Assembly (NCBI RefSeq): GCF_038502225.1
Contig: NC_091292.1
Location: 45,217,655 to 45,281,654 of the forward strand
Reading direction: 5' to 3'
Length of the DNA stretch: 64,000 nucleotides
From: Cherax quadricarinatus
Taxonomy: Eukaryota; Arthropoda; Malacostraca; Decapoda; Parastacidae
A program made the position numbers and the translations under genes. A model generated the notes under the pieces. The model worked only from the letters and a program-made list of their open reading frames with translations, ran no database searches and was not told the DNA's origin. Below are positions 11,526 to 23,400 of the stretch, one piece after another (position 1 is the first letter of the stretch; every line of letters begins with the position of its first letter).

Positions 11526-12799
11526 TGTTACAAAAAACGCGATTCTGAAAGCTTAGAGATCTCCAGTGAATACTAGAAAGGACTGCCCTTCTAGCATCCA
11601 GCCTGTTACTGGGTTTTCGTAACAATTAGTCAGTATCCTTGTCCAATTATCCATTAGAATTCAATAAGAATTATTAGTGCTTCAGGATTACAACTGGTAG
11701 GCTACTAACCAGAGAAATTAAAATTAAATAAATTTATTAATGATTAAGTTGTCTAGGCGTGTATTAAATTAAATTATATCAATATCAACAAAATAAGAAT
11801 AATCACTTCTCTCGTGTACAGTATTATTGTGTTGATAGCATATCACATTTATAATTTTTAAGTACTGCCTGGTACATTAATATTTAATAATACAATATGC
11901 AAAAGTTTGGGTGTATGTGTGTAAGTGCTCTAAGTAGTTCGCTATGTCTCACGACTCGACTAGACTTAAACAAGTGACTGACAAAGTCCTCAAATAAACT
12001 AACTTCTTGTCCAACTGGCAGTCAGAACAGTCTGCTTGAACAATAAAAAGAATGCTAAGCCCACTAGCAATATAACAAGCAACTGCAACACAATCAGGAT
12101 CAAGGAGATAATATAACGACACTAAGTAGGGACCATCAGCAGATCCTCCACAAAAGTCACGAAACTCCCATACTACTGAATCTAAGTTCAGCATAAGAAA
12201 ATCCCCGACTGTGATAGTACATAGAAACCAGTACAAGTTAGGTCAGAAGCTACAGCTCAAGACCTGAGTTGCTCAGAGTGTCTGCGACACAACCTCAGTA
12301 CAACATCGAAAATCACTAAGTCTATACAATGTTCTGTGAACAGAGTCTCCAGAACTAACAATAATAAGACAGAGACGATCTTCCAACAAGGGCCAATAAG
12401 GGAGATTTAGGGTCTTGTCTAGAATACGTCCAACCACTAAGCGAATCTAGACCAGACTGAATACTTCAGGCGAGGTGAGAACAAACCCCCCCCTCTATCA
12501 CGTGATAGCTCCGTGGACAGTCGCTGCCCAGCAACAATGAGAAGCCGGCAAAGTAACGAGCCACAAGCGATAATTACAGTAGTTAAACAATCAAGACTTG
12601 AACTATGAGCACATATATGAAAGTTGCATCCTACCTAACAAAAGTAACTAAGTCAAATAATAATATAAAGCAATATATTTACGATTTAGCTATTATTGCA
12701 AATATGAGTAATATAAAATTATATGAAAAGGTAAAATACATTATATACATATACATTATATACATCATATACATTGTAACCCATTCAGGGGTTGCAACA
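11526..12799 (-). repeat. E1 3' LTR (left)
   Basis: 1,274 bp, starting TGTTACAAAAAACGCGATTC and ending AGGGGTTGCAACA. It is nearly identical along its length to the right LTR, apart from the LINE insertion there, a roughly 42-bp stretch near 12,185-12,232 that the right copy lacks, and scattered substitutions. Confidence 0.93.
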
Positions 12800-12806
12800 A
12801 CCCCCC
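12800..12806 (-). other. E1 polypurine-tract candidate
   Basis: On the minus strand the base run just before the 3' LTR is GGGGGGT, the expected place for the plus-strand primer. It is short and unverified. Confidence 0.45.
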
Positions 12807-13389
12807 AACATGACAAACGGTCGCACTAGGAGTTGCGTTAATGTCTTTCACATTATTACTTATTACTCATGTCACTATAATACTTTAATGTTGAAATCTA
12901 GATTCACTCTTGTTCCAAGCACTTCTATAATTTCACAGTGTCTATGTCACTATAAGTTATGCCCCTGGTACTAAGGCAGTACACAGTAGCGTATCTCTGC
13001 ATGCTCGTGGTTATGTACATCAGTGTAGAGACAGGATAGCGTAGACAAGCATGGCATGTTGAGGCTCGATCATAGTAGTAGAGACTGCATACAAACAATA
13101 GTCTTGTGCTATAGACAGGAGATGGCATTCCACTCTTAAGTAGTGGTTGTGGAATGCTATGTAGTATGGACATCCGAGTATGAAACAGCTTAAGGCGTGT
13201 AGTGAGGGGGGGGTCTTCGGCAGGACAGTGCTCTGTCACGCAGTAACATCGCCCACACAACACTACCCACTCATCATCACTACTGTGAATATATAAATAG
13301 ATTAATTAGACATGAGTATATATAATTAGCATGGGCTGGAGAGATTACGTTACTTTACTGAATTTGACATAGCAAGTAACAAAAGGTAT
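12807..13389. other. E1 internal 3' region, no coding recognised
   Basis: Sequence between the RNase H remnant and the 3' LTR. I see no conserved frame. A 112-codon minus frame at 12,925-13,263 has no recognisable domain. Confidence 0.35.
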
Positions 13390-13744
13390 TTGGGCATTAA
13401 AATTATGTTAATTTAAAATGGGGAAGTGCCCAAATACACGTCAAAATGTTCCAAGGACACCACAAGAGCTAGAGCCTCTTTCTCAATAGTGGCATAATTT
13501 TTCTGGTGTCGTTTGAGCTTAGATGAATAGTAACATATAGGATGGAGAATGTCAGTGGATGTTGACTGTTGGAGCAGCACAGCGCCCACTGCATAAACTC
13601 TCGCATCTATATGTAAAAAAGGGAAGATTGAAATTAAGACTCTTCAACACAGGAGCAGAGGAGAGCAAACGCTTCAACCTTTTCAAAAAGTCTGAACAAT
13701 CTCTAGTCCAGATGAACTGAACTTTGCTACTAGTGAACACAGTG
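13390..13744 (-). pseudogene. pol: E1 pol: end of RT and RNase H remnant
   Basis: Minus-strand translation gives KVQFIWTRDCSDFLKRLKRL, SSAPVLKSLNFNLPFFTY, then ICYYSSKLKRHQKNYATIEK and EALALVVSLEHFDVYLG. These are the RT-to-RNase H junction (W-x-x-x-C...LK..L.SAPVL) and the SxKL...NYxxxEKEALALV block of Ty3/gypsy RNase H. The DAS-type start of the RNase H domain is garbled. It is joined directly to the integrase zinc region upstream, so the integrase core and the RT palm are deleted. Confidence 0.85.
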
Positions 13745-14660
13745 AGAGGTGTAGGTGGAGGTATGTGTGCTGGCTTGCCTGTCACTTGACGCACGTGGCA
13801 ACGTCGCACATGATCAGCTACTGTTTCCTTCATTTTAGGCCAAGTAAAATGTTTTGCCAGTTTACCAAGTGTCTTCTTGACACCCAAAATCAATGGCTTG
13901 TTCACGAAATGTAACTGGTAACACTACGAGATGCTTGACTTTGGTGGAAACACTATCAGTTGACAACTTACATGTAATTTTTCTCCATCAGTACACCGTT
14001 ACTATAGTAGTAACAATTATCGAGATCCTTTGCTTCAGTCTCAATAACTGCTATATCTCTCAGTCTTTCCAGTGACTGATCAACAAATTGATCCTTGATT
14101 AAATCATCATGAGTTAGAAATTTAACATCAGTTGTGTCCTGACTAGGTTGATGACATGGGGGAGTTGGTGTTAATGACTCTGGGCGCAGAGCATCACTAA
14201 ACAACATATTCAAGCCCAAATCATTGTCATCCACTAACTCAACAGGAGACAGGGATGGTTGTTGAATCTTTGACATAGCTCTAGTAATTGCGCTGAGAGG
14301 AAATAAAATAGGCTTCTCTCTACAAGCTTCAATGGCATAATTATCATCAGTGGTATTATCAATCACAAGTGGTTCTTTACATATACCAGCATGAAGGATA
14401 TCGTTCCCTATCAACAAGTCCACTGACCTGATGGGAAATACACCACTGGATATACCCACTGAAATATAACCAGTATAATAGCTTGTTTCAATGTAAACTT
14501 TGTGCAGAGGTACTTTTATAACAGCCCCACCATAGGCTTCTAACAATACATCTATCTTGCAATAGGTATCATCAGTTATGGGCAGTACATCTTCTCTTAA
14601 TAACGTGAGATAACTGCCAGTGTCTCTGAAAGTAATTATCTCGGATGTGATTCGTCAAAT
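13745..14660 (-). pseudogene. pol: E1 pol: protease, linker and integrase zinc region
   Basis: The protease active site reads TFRDTGSYLTLL (D-T-G) near 14,620, followed by VDLLIGNDILHAG, the second conserved protease block. Then comes ITRAMSK and a linker (THDDLIKDQFVDQSLERL...YYYSNGVLMEK) typical of Gmr1-like elements, where it leads into integrase. The integrase zinc region survives only in part: ILGVKKTLGKLAKHFTWPKM and RRCHVRQVTGKPAH. The His pair is lost at a break near 13,900, and the second Cys of C-x2-C is Arg. In the usual Ty3/gypsy order RT would stand between the protease and this block; here it does not. Confidence 0.83.
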
Positions 14661-14734
14661 CCTACTTTACCTCTCGAAAAGTAAGGACTCATCGCTGAAC
14701 GAATCTTTTCATCAGATACACTTTCTGACACTAG

Positions 14735-16258
14735 TCATCTGTTCTGAGTAATATTATCTAAAACAGTGGGATCAGAGGTATTACTAGGATTTTGGTGCCT
14801 TTGTTGCTCGGAAGAGGATACGACTTGAGTGGGGGCGCCAGCCGCACGACTGCTTCTCGTATCTCTATCTAACTTATAGCAATACTCTCTAACATGTCCT
14901 TTTCTGTTACAATAGGTACATTTAACTTTCTTCTTCTCGCTATCAGCTTTCTGTCTAACCACAGAGACAGATTCAGGATTGTGAGTTTTCCTGGTAAAGG
15001 TATGAGAAGTTACAGTAGCAGATACATCAGGCCGGCAATGAGCAGCTGATTTAGGTTGCCAATTTCTAGGACAATTTTTAGTTACCTTGTTTCTCTGTGT
15101 TTTAGTACGTACAAGTTTGTGAGAAATCTCGTAATTGTCTGCTAATGCTGCAGTTTCCAGAATATCCGAGGTAGTATGATCAATCAGATATTCTTGTATG
15201 TCCGCAGACATACAGTTGTTAAACTCTTCGTGTAGTAACAACTGAACAAGGCTGTCATAGTTATTACACTTGGCAGACCTACACCACCTCTCAAATGCAA
15301 CTTTTTTCTCATGAGCAAACTCTACACAAGTTTGATCTTGCCATCATTGTAAGGTACGAAATGCACATTGATAACTTACAGGCAACAAGTTATATGTCTC
15401 TAGAATAGTTTGCTTGACAGTGTCATAACTAATGTACTTGGCAAGTGGTAAAGCAGCAGTACAAGTTTGAGCTCTTCCTGTCAAAGCTGTGTGCAACAAG
15501 GTAGCCCAGTGCTTACGTGGCCAGTTCATAGCACATGCCTAGTTCTCAAACACATCAAAATAGGTGTCTAAGTCACTTTCAAAAAACTTAGGAACCATTG
15601 AGGCAGCTTTCTGCACATTAAACGTGTCCTGTGATCTATCAGTCTGTTGTCTTCCAAGACGAATATTTTCTCTCTGGAAATCTTCTTCGTTCAATTTCCT
15701 CTGTGCCTCTATTTGTGCAGTCTGCAACATAATGAGGCATTCCAACCTCTCAAACTATTCCTGAGAGATAGGACCAGTGGGTAATGGAGGAGTAAGGAAT
15801 CTAACCTGGTCTGGACGGTCCTTAGATCGAACACCTAGTCCAGGCATCTCTAGAGAGTCTAGATCTGGTCTAGGATAAGTAGATACAGGTGTAGTATACA
15901 CGGTACTAGTATGAGGCTGAGTCATACTACCAGCTACACTCGTGAGCGTGAGCGAGAACAAAATTTCACTAGGCTCAGACACTTCTGCCTTAGTTGCTCT
16001 TTCTTCTAAGTAATCAAATAGAGTCATACTTCCTAATTGTGACACTAGCCTTTCAGTATCTGAATCATAATCAGACATGTCTGTATGAGCAGGAAACAAT
16101 ATATCTTTAATTAACGTTCTGACAGTTTCTGCGGTGTAATTCCTGTTATACGTCACACCGAGATATTTGGCTACTCGCCAACACGTCTGAAGTTTTAATG
16201 TACTTAACTCAGACAAAGTCAGAGTATCAATTAACTGTTTCACTTTGGCATACATCAT
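14735..16258 (-). pseudogene. gag: E1 gag, one frame with three in-frame stops
   Basis: A single frame from the start at 16,258 (MMYAKVKQ) to the stop at 14,735, about 507 codons, carries exactly three nonsense codons: TAG at 15,755-15,757, TAG at 15,539-15,541 and TGA at 15,344-15,346. There is no frameshift. The central part (VPKFFESDLDTYFDVFEN, NWPRKHWATLLHTALTGRA, YDTVKQTILETYNLLP) is the SCAN-related capsid type known from Gmr1-like elements. The nucleocapsid end has one CCHC knuckle, CTYCNRKGHVREYC (C-x2-C-x4-H-x4-C), near 14,920. The intact frame apart from point stops suggests a fairly young death. Confidence 0.87.
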
Positions 16259-16530
16259 GAAATTAAATGTACTACGAGAGAGTGATTATGGGAAACTATA
16301 ATCCTAATAGGAATTTTAGTGTTGGTTGTCTTAGAGCTAGAGCTCATAAACAGTATTTCCGTCTCCTTGGATCAAGAGACTCAGGTACATACATCCACCT
16401 AGTATGTTGTACAAGACTAAACTCAAAGTCTTCAGATTAGGAAAGTACTCAAAGTGTTAGAGTAACTATGGTCAGACTGGACAATTTCTCCAACACCTTG
16501 GATCAAGAGCATCCCGGACAGGCCCTCATT
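16259..16530 (-). other. E1 leader between 5' LTR and gag
   Basis: 272 bp of untranslated leader on the minus strand. I could not assign a primer-binding site with confidence. Confidence 0.45.
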
Positions 16531-18684
16531 TGTTACAAAAAAACGCGATTCTAAAAGCTTAGAGATCTCCAGTGAATACTAGAAAGGACTGCCCTTCTAG
16601 CATCCAGCCTGTTACTGGGTTTTTGTAACAATTAGTCAGTATCCTTGTCCAATTATCCATTAGAATTCAGTAAGAATTATTAGTGCTTCAGGATTACAAC
16701 TGGTAGGCTACTAACTAGAGAAATTAAAATTTTATTAATTTATTAATAATTAAGTTGTCTAGGCGTATATCAAATTAAATTAAACCAATATCAACAAAAT
16801 AAGAATAATCACTTCTCTCGTGTACAGTCTTATTGTGCTGATAGCACGTATCACATTTATAATTCTTAAGTACCGTCTGGTACACTAATATTTAATAATA
16901 CAATATACAAATAAGTTTGAGTGTATGTGTGTAAGTACTATAAGTAGTTCGCTATGTCTCATGACTCGACTAGACTTAAACAAGTGACTGACAAAGTCCT
17001 CAAATAAACTAACTTCTTGTCCAACTGGCAGTCAGAACAGTCTGCGTGGACAATAAAAAGAATGCTAAGCCCACTAGCAGTTAGGGAACTTCAGGAGGAT
17101 TTAGACAAACTCTACTCTTGGTCAGAGAAGTGGCAGATGCAGTTCAATGTGGATAAATGCAAGGTTCTGAAGCTCGGGAGTGTCTATAACCCTAGCACTT
17201 ATAAGTTAAATAATGTAGAACTTAGCCATACAGATTGCGAAAAGGACTTGGGGGTTATGGTAAGCAGCAACCTTATTTTAAACCAAGACAGCAATGCCTA
17301 AGCGTACGTAATAAGGCAAATAGATTACTGGGATTTATATCAAGAAGTGTAAGCAACAGAAGTCCAGAGGTCATACTGCAGCTTTATACATCATTAGTAA
17401 GGCCTCACCTAGATTATGCAGCTCAATTCTGGTCTCCATATTACAGAATGGACATAAATTCGTTAGAAAACATTCAGCGTAGGATGATTAAATTAATACA
17501 TAGCATTAGAAATCTTCCTTATGAAGAAAGATTGAAGACTCTTAAGTTACATTCACTTGTTAGACGAAGAATGAGGGGAGACCTGATCGAAGTGTATAAG
17601 TGGAAGATAGGTATTAATAGGGGGGATATTAACAAGGTCTTGAGGATATCTCTCCAAGAGAGAACCCGCAGTAATGGATTTAAATTAGATAAGTTTAGAT
17701 TTAGAAAGGACATAGGAAAGTATTGGTTTGGAAATAGGGTAGTTGATGAGTGGAACAGTCTACCTAGTTGGGTTATTGAGGCTAGGACTTTGGGTAGTTT
17801 CAAATTTAGGTTGGATAAGTACATGAGTGGGAGGGGTTGGATTTGAGTGGGACTTGCACATCGGAGCTTGTTTCTTGGGTGGCACTGAAAATTGGGATGG
17901 GCAAATGTTTTGTTAGTGGGATAAATTGTAAAGGACCTGCCTAGTATGGGCCAACAGTCCTTCTGCAGTGTTCCTCCTTTCTTATGTTCTTATGTTCTTA
18001 TAACAAGCAACTGCGACACAATCAGGATCAAGGAGATAATATAATGACACTAAGTAGGGACCATCAGCAGATCCTCCACAAAAGTCACAAAACTCCCATA
18101 CTACTGAATCTAAGTACAAGATAGGTCAGAAGCTACAGCTCAGGACCTGAGTTTCTCAGTGTCTATGCGACACACAACCTCAGTACAATGTCGAAAATCA
18201 CTAAGTCTATACAATGTTCTGTGAACAGTCTCCAGAACTAACAATAATAAGACAGAGACAATCTTCCAACAAGGGCCAATAAGGGAGATTAGGCTCGTCT
18301 TGTCTAGAATACGTCCAACCACCAAGCGAGTCTAGACCAGACTGAATACTTCAGGCGAGGTGAGAACACCCCCTCCCCCCTATCACGTGATAGCTCCGTG
18401 GACAGTCGCTGCCCAGCAACAACGAGAAGCCGGCAAAGTAACGAGCCACAAGCGATAATTACAGTAGTTAGACAATCAAGACTTGAACTATGAGCACATA
18501 TATGAAAGTTGCATCCTACATAACAAAAGTAACTAAGTCAAATAATAATATAAAGCAATATATTTACGATTTAGCTATTATTGCAAATATGAGCAATATA
18601 AAATTATATGAAAAGGTAAAATACATTATATACATATACATTATACACATCATATACATTGTAACCCATTCAGGGGTTGCAACA
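16531..18684 (-). repeat. E1 5' LTR (right), split by a LINE
   Basis: Same sequence as the left LTR, starting TGTTACAAAAAAACGCG and ending GGGGTTGCAACA. It is interrupted at 17,080-17,998 by a CR1-like LINE that the left LTR does not have, so the LINE came later. Confidence 0.92.
17080..17998 (+). mobile_element. CR1-like LINE inserted in the E1 LTR
   Basis: A 5'-truncated LINE of about 919 bp. The plus strand encodes the RT thumb and C-terminus: LQEDLDKLYSWSEKWQMQFN, CKVLKLGSVYN, EKDLGVMVSSNL, then after a frameshift near 17,270 KANRLLGFISRSV, LYTSLVRPHLDYAAQFWSPY, MDINSLENIQRRMIKLIH, and WFGNRVVDEWNSLPSWVIEA. Its 3' end is a short TTATGTTC tandem (TCTTATGTTCTTATGTTCTT), a typical CR1-style tail. 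The LTR sequence resumes one base away from where it broke, so any target duplication is minimal or lost. Confidence 0.88.
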
Positions 18685-18689
18685 CCCGG
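18685..18689. repeat. Target-site duplication of E1, right (CCCGG)
   Basis: CCCGG directly follows the right LTR end (GCAACA) and runs on into TTATTTG, a variant repeat unit. Confidence 0.75.
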
Positions 18690-18957
18690 TTATTTGTGTC
18701 CAGTGCCTCTGTTACTTGGATCCAGTGCCTTGATTACTGGGGTCCAGTGCTTGAGTTACTGGGGTCCTGTACCCCAGTTACTGGGTTCCAGTGCCCTGGT
18801 TACTGGGGTCCTGTGCCCCGGTTACTGGGGTCCAGTGCCCCGGTTACTGGGTCCAGTGCCCCAGTTACAGGGGTCCAGTACCTCGGTTACTGGGCCCAGT
18901 ACCCCAGTTACTGTGGTCCAGTAACCTGGTTACTGGGATCCAGTGCCCCAGTTACTG

Positions 18958-19221
18958 GGGGCCCACACCCTGGTTACTGAGGTCCAGTGCCCTGGGTACT
19001 GGGATCCAGTGCCCCGGTTACTGGGGGCCCACACCCTGGTTACTGAGGTCCAGTGCCCTGGGTACTGGGATCCAGTACTCCGGTTACTGGGGGCCCACAC
19101 CCTGGTTACTGAGGTCCAGTGCCCTGGGTACTGGGATCCAGTACCCCAGTTACTAGGGGCCCACACCCTGGTTACTGAGGTCCAGTGCCCTGGGTACTGG
19201 GATCCAGTGCCCCGGTTACTA
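18958..19221. repeat. 66-bp higher-order repeat (4 copies)
   Basis: Three consecutive variant units (GGGCCCACACCCTGG..., GAGGTCCAGTGCCCTGGG..., GGATCCAGTGCCCC...) repeat as a trio. The marker ACACCC lies at 18,965, 19,031, 19,097 and 19,163, exactly 66 bp apart. Confidence 0.9.
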
Positions 19222-20324
19222 GGGTCCAGTGCCCTGGTTACTGGGGTCCAGTGCCAAGGTTACCGTGGTCCAGTACCCCAGTTACTGGGGTCCATTACCC
19301 CAGTTACTCTGGTCCAGTGCCCCGGTTACAGGAGTCCCATGCCCCTGTTGCTGGGGTCCAGTGCCCCGGTTACTGGGCCCAGTTACTGGGATCCAGTGCC
19401 CCAGTTACTGGGGCCCAGTACCCATTACTGGGCCAATTACCCCAGTTACTAGGGTCCAGTATCCCAGTTACTGGGGTCCTGTACCCAGGTTATTGGAGTC
19501 CAGTGCCCCAGTTACTGGGGTTCAGTGCCCTGGTTACTGGGGTCAAGTACCCCCGGTTACTGGGGTCAAGTACCCCGGTTACTGGGGTCCAGTGCCCCAG
19601 TTACTAGGGTCCAGTGCCCCCGCTGCTGGGGTCCATTGCCCTGGTTACTGGGGTCGCATACCCCGGTTACTGGGGTCCAGTACCCTGGTTACTGGGGTAC
19701 AGTACATTGGTTATTGGGGGCGTTCTCCGGTTACTGGGGTCCAGTACCCCGGTTGCTCGGGTCCAGTGCCCCGGTTTCCAGGGTCCAGTACTCCAGTTAC
19801 TGGGTTCCAGTACCCCGGTTACTGGGGCCCAATATCCCGGTTACTGGGTCCAGTACCCCGATTGCTGGGGTCCAGTACCCCGGTTACTGGGGTCGAGTGC
19901 CCTGGTTACTGGGGTCCCGTACCCCAGTTACTGGAGCGCTGTACCCCAGTTACTTGGGCCCAGTACCCTGATTACTGGGGTCCAGTACCATGGCTATAAC
20001 AGTCCAGTACCCTGGTTACTGGGGTCCAGTACCCCGGTTCCTGGGGTCCCGTACCCCGGTAACGGGTCTAGTACCTCGGTTACTGGGGTCCAGTACCCCG
20101 GTTCCTGGGTTCCAGTTCCCCGGTTACTGGGGTCCAGTACCCCGTTTACTGGGTCCAGTACCTTGGTTACTGAGGTCCAGTATGCTGGTTGCTGGGGTCC
20201 AATACCCCGGTTACAGGGGTCCAGTACCACGGTTACCGGGTTCCAGTTCCCCGATTACTGGGTCCACTACCACCGTTACTGGGGTCCAGTACCCTGGTTA
20301 CTGGGGTCCAGTTCCCCGGTTACT

Positions 20325-20405
20325 GGGGTACTGGACCCCAGTAACTGGTCAAGTACTGGGGTCCAGTACTGGGGTACTGGACCCCTGCTACTGGTCCAGT
20401 ACCCC
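20325..20405. repeat. Local inversion within the array
   Basis: Units here read GGTACTGGACCCCAGTAACT and GGTACTGGACCCCTGCTACT, the reverse complement of the normal unit, next to forward units. This forms a foldback of a few units. Confidence 0.75.
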
Positions 20406-23400
20406 AGTAGCAGCGGTCCAGTACTCCGGTTACCTGGGTCCGGTTCCCCGGCTACTGGGGCTCAGTACCCAGGTTACTGGGGTCCAGTACCCCGGTTACT
20501 GGGGTCCAGTACCCCGGTTACTGGGGTCCAGTTCCCCGGTTACTGGGGTCCAGAACCTCGGTTACTGTGGTCCAGTACCTCGGTTACTGTGGACCAGTAC
20601 CTCGGTTACAGGGGTTCAGTACCCCAGTTACTGGGGTCCAGTACCCCGGTTACTGGGGTTCATTACCCCGATTACTGGGGTCCAGTACCTCGGTTACTGG
20701 GACTCTGTACCCAGGTTACTGGGGTCCAGTACCCCGGTTAATGGGGTCCAGTACCCCGGTTGCTGGGGTCCAGTACCCCGGTTACTGTTGTCCAGTACCT
20801 CGGTTACTAGGGTCCAGTACCCCAGTTACTGGGGCCCAGTACCCCGGTTTCTGGGTCCAGTACCTCGGTTACTGGGGTCCAGTACCCCGGTTACTGGGGT
20901 CCAGTTCCCCGGTTACTGGGGTCCAGTACCCCGGTTACTGCAGTCCAGTTCCCTGTTTACTGTGGTCCAGTACCCCTGTCACTAGGGTCCAGTACCTCGG
21001 TTACTGGGGTCCAATACCACTTTTACTGGGGTCCAGCACTTCGGTTACTGTTGTCCAGTACCTCGGTTACTGTGGAACAGTCCCTCGGTTACAGGGGTCC
21101 AGTACCCCAGTTACTGGGGCCCAGTACCCCGATTACTGGGGTCAAATACCTCGGTTACTCTAGTCCAGTACCTCGGTTACTGTAGTCCTGTACCCCGGTT
21201 ACTGGGGTCCAGTATCCCGGTTACTGGGGTCCAGTATCCCGGTTACTGGGGTCCAGTACCCCGGTTACTGGGGTTCAGTGCCCCAGTTACTTGGTTCCAG
21301 TGTCCCAGTTACTGGGGTCCAGTGCTTCGGTTACTAGGGTTCACTGCCGCGGTTACTGGGGTCTAGTGCCTCGGTTACTGGGGTGCAGTGCCCCGGTTAC
21401 TGGAGTTCAGCGTGCCAGTTACTGGGGTCCAGTGCCCCGGTTACTAGGCCCAGTTCCGCGGTTACTGAGCCCAGTACCCCGGTGACTGGGGCCCAGTACC
21501 TCGGTTACTGGGGTCCGGTGCCCTGGTTACTTGGGTCCGGTACCCCAGTTACTGGAGTCCAGTATCCCAGTTACTGGGGCCCAGTGCCCCGGTTACTGGG
21601 GTCCCGTGCCCCAGTTGCTGGAGTCCAGTGCCTTGATTACTGGGGTCCAGTGCCCCGATTACTGATGTCCTGTGCCCTTGTTACAGGGATCCAGTGCCTT
21701 GATTACTGGTGTCCATTGCCCCTTTTACTGGGGTCCAGTGCCTTGGTTACTGGGTTCCAGTGCGCCTGTTTCTTGGGTCCAGTGCTCCAGTTACTGGGGT
21801 CCAGTGCCCCGGTTACTGGGGGTCAGTGCCCCAGTTGCTGGGGTCCAGTACCTCGGTTACTGGGCCTTTACCCCGGTTACTGTGGTCCAGTAACCCGGTT
21901 ACTGAGGTCCAGTGTCCCGGCTGCTGTGGTCCAGTGCCCCAGTTACTGGAGTTCAGTACCTCGGTTATTGGGCCCAGTACTTCGGTTACTGTGGTCCAGT
22001 AACCCGGTTACTGGGGTCCAGTACACCGGTTACTGTGGTCCAGTAACCCGGTTACTGGGGTCCAGTACCCGGGTTACTGGGGTCCAGTACCCGGGTTACT
22101 GGGGTCCAGTGCCCTGGTTACTGGGGTCCAGTTCCAAGTTTACTGTGGTCCAGTACCCCAGTTACTGGGGTCCAATACCCCAGTTACTGGGATCCAGTGC
22201 CCTGGTTACTGGGATCCATTGCCCCGGTTATGGGGTCCAGTGCCTTGGTTACTGGGGCCCAGTACCAAGCTTACTGTGGTCCAGTACCCCAGTTAGTGGG
22301 GTCCAGTACCCCAGTTACTGGGGTCCAGTACCAAGGTTACTGTGGTCCACTGCCCCAGTGACTGGGGTCCAGTACCAAGGTTACTGTGGTTCAGTACCCC
22401 GGGTACTGGGGTCAAGTACCCCAGTTTCTCGGGTCCAGTGCCCCGGTTGCTGAGGTGCAGTGCCCCGGTCATTGTGGTCCAGTACCCCGGTTACTTGGGT
22501 CCAGTGCCCCTGTTACTTGGGTCCAGTGCCCCAGTTACTGGGGTCCAGTGCGACGGTTACTAGGCCCAGTACCGCGGATACTTTGCCCAGTACCCTGTTT
22601 ACTGGGGCCCAGTACCTCTGTTACTGGGTTTTAGTGCCCCGGTTGCTGGGGTAGAGTGCCCCGGTTACTGGGGTCCAGTGCATTGATTACTGTGGTCCAG
22701 TGCATTGATTACTGGGGTCCAGTGCCCCAGTTACTTGGGTCCAGTGCCCCGGTTACTGGGGTCCAGTGCCCCAGTTACTGGGGTCCAGTACCTTGGTTAC
22801 TGGGCCCAGGTCCCCAATTACTGTTGTCCGGTAACCCGGTTACTGGGGTCCAGTACCCCAGTTACTGGGGTCCCGTTCCCTGGTTACTGGGGTCCAGTGC
22901 CCTGGTTACTGGGATCCAGTGCCCCAGTTACTTGTGTCCAGTGCCCTGGTTACTGGGGTCCAGTACCAAGGTTACTGTGGTCCAGTACCCCAGTTGCTTG
23001 GGTCCAGTACCCCAATTACTGTGGTCCAGTGCCCCGGTTACAGGAGTCCAGTGCCCCGGTTACTGGGCCCAGTTTCTGGGATCCAGTGCCCCAGTTACTT
23101 GGGCCCAGTACCCATTACTGGGATATTACCCCAGTTACTGGGGTCCAGTAACCCAGTTACTGGGGTCCTGTGCCCCGGTTATAGTGGTCCAGTGCCCCAG
23201 TTACTGGGGTCCAGTGCCCCGGTTACTGGGGTCAAGTACCCCGGTTACTCGGGTCAAGTACCCCGGTTTCCGGGGTCCAGTACTCCAGTTACTGGGTTCC
23301 AGTACCCCGGTTACTGGGGCCCAATACCCCGGTTACTTTGTCCAGTACCCCGATTGCTGGGGTCCAGTTCCCCGGTTACTGGGGTCGAGTGCCCTGGTTT

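Larger units (their letters stand above)
11526..18684 (-). mobile_element. E1: Gmr1-like Ty3/gypsy retrotransposon inside the array
   Basis: Two long direct repeats (11,526-12,799 and 16,531-18,684) begin TGTTAC and end GCAACA, and flank a 3.7-kb internal region coding on the minus strand. The order on that strand is gag, protease, integrase zinc region, then the RT/RNase H end. Integrase placed before RT is unusual for Ty3/gypsy but is the known arrangement of Gmr1-like elements. The integrase core and most of RT are missing. Array repeats flank the element on both sides with CCCGG duplicated. A CR1-like LINE is inserted in the right LTR. The copy is defective. Confidence 0.88.
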
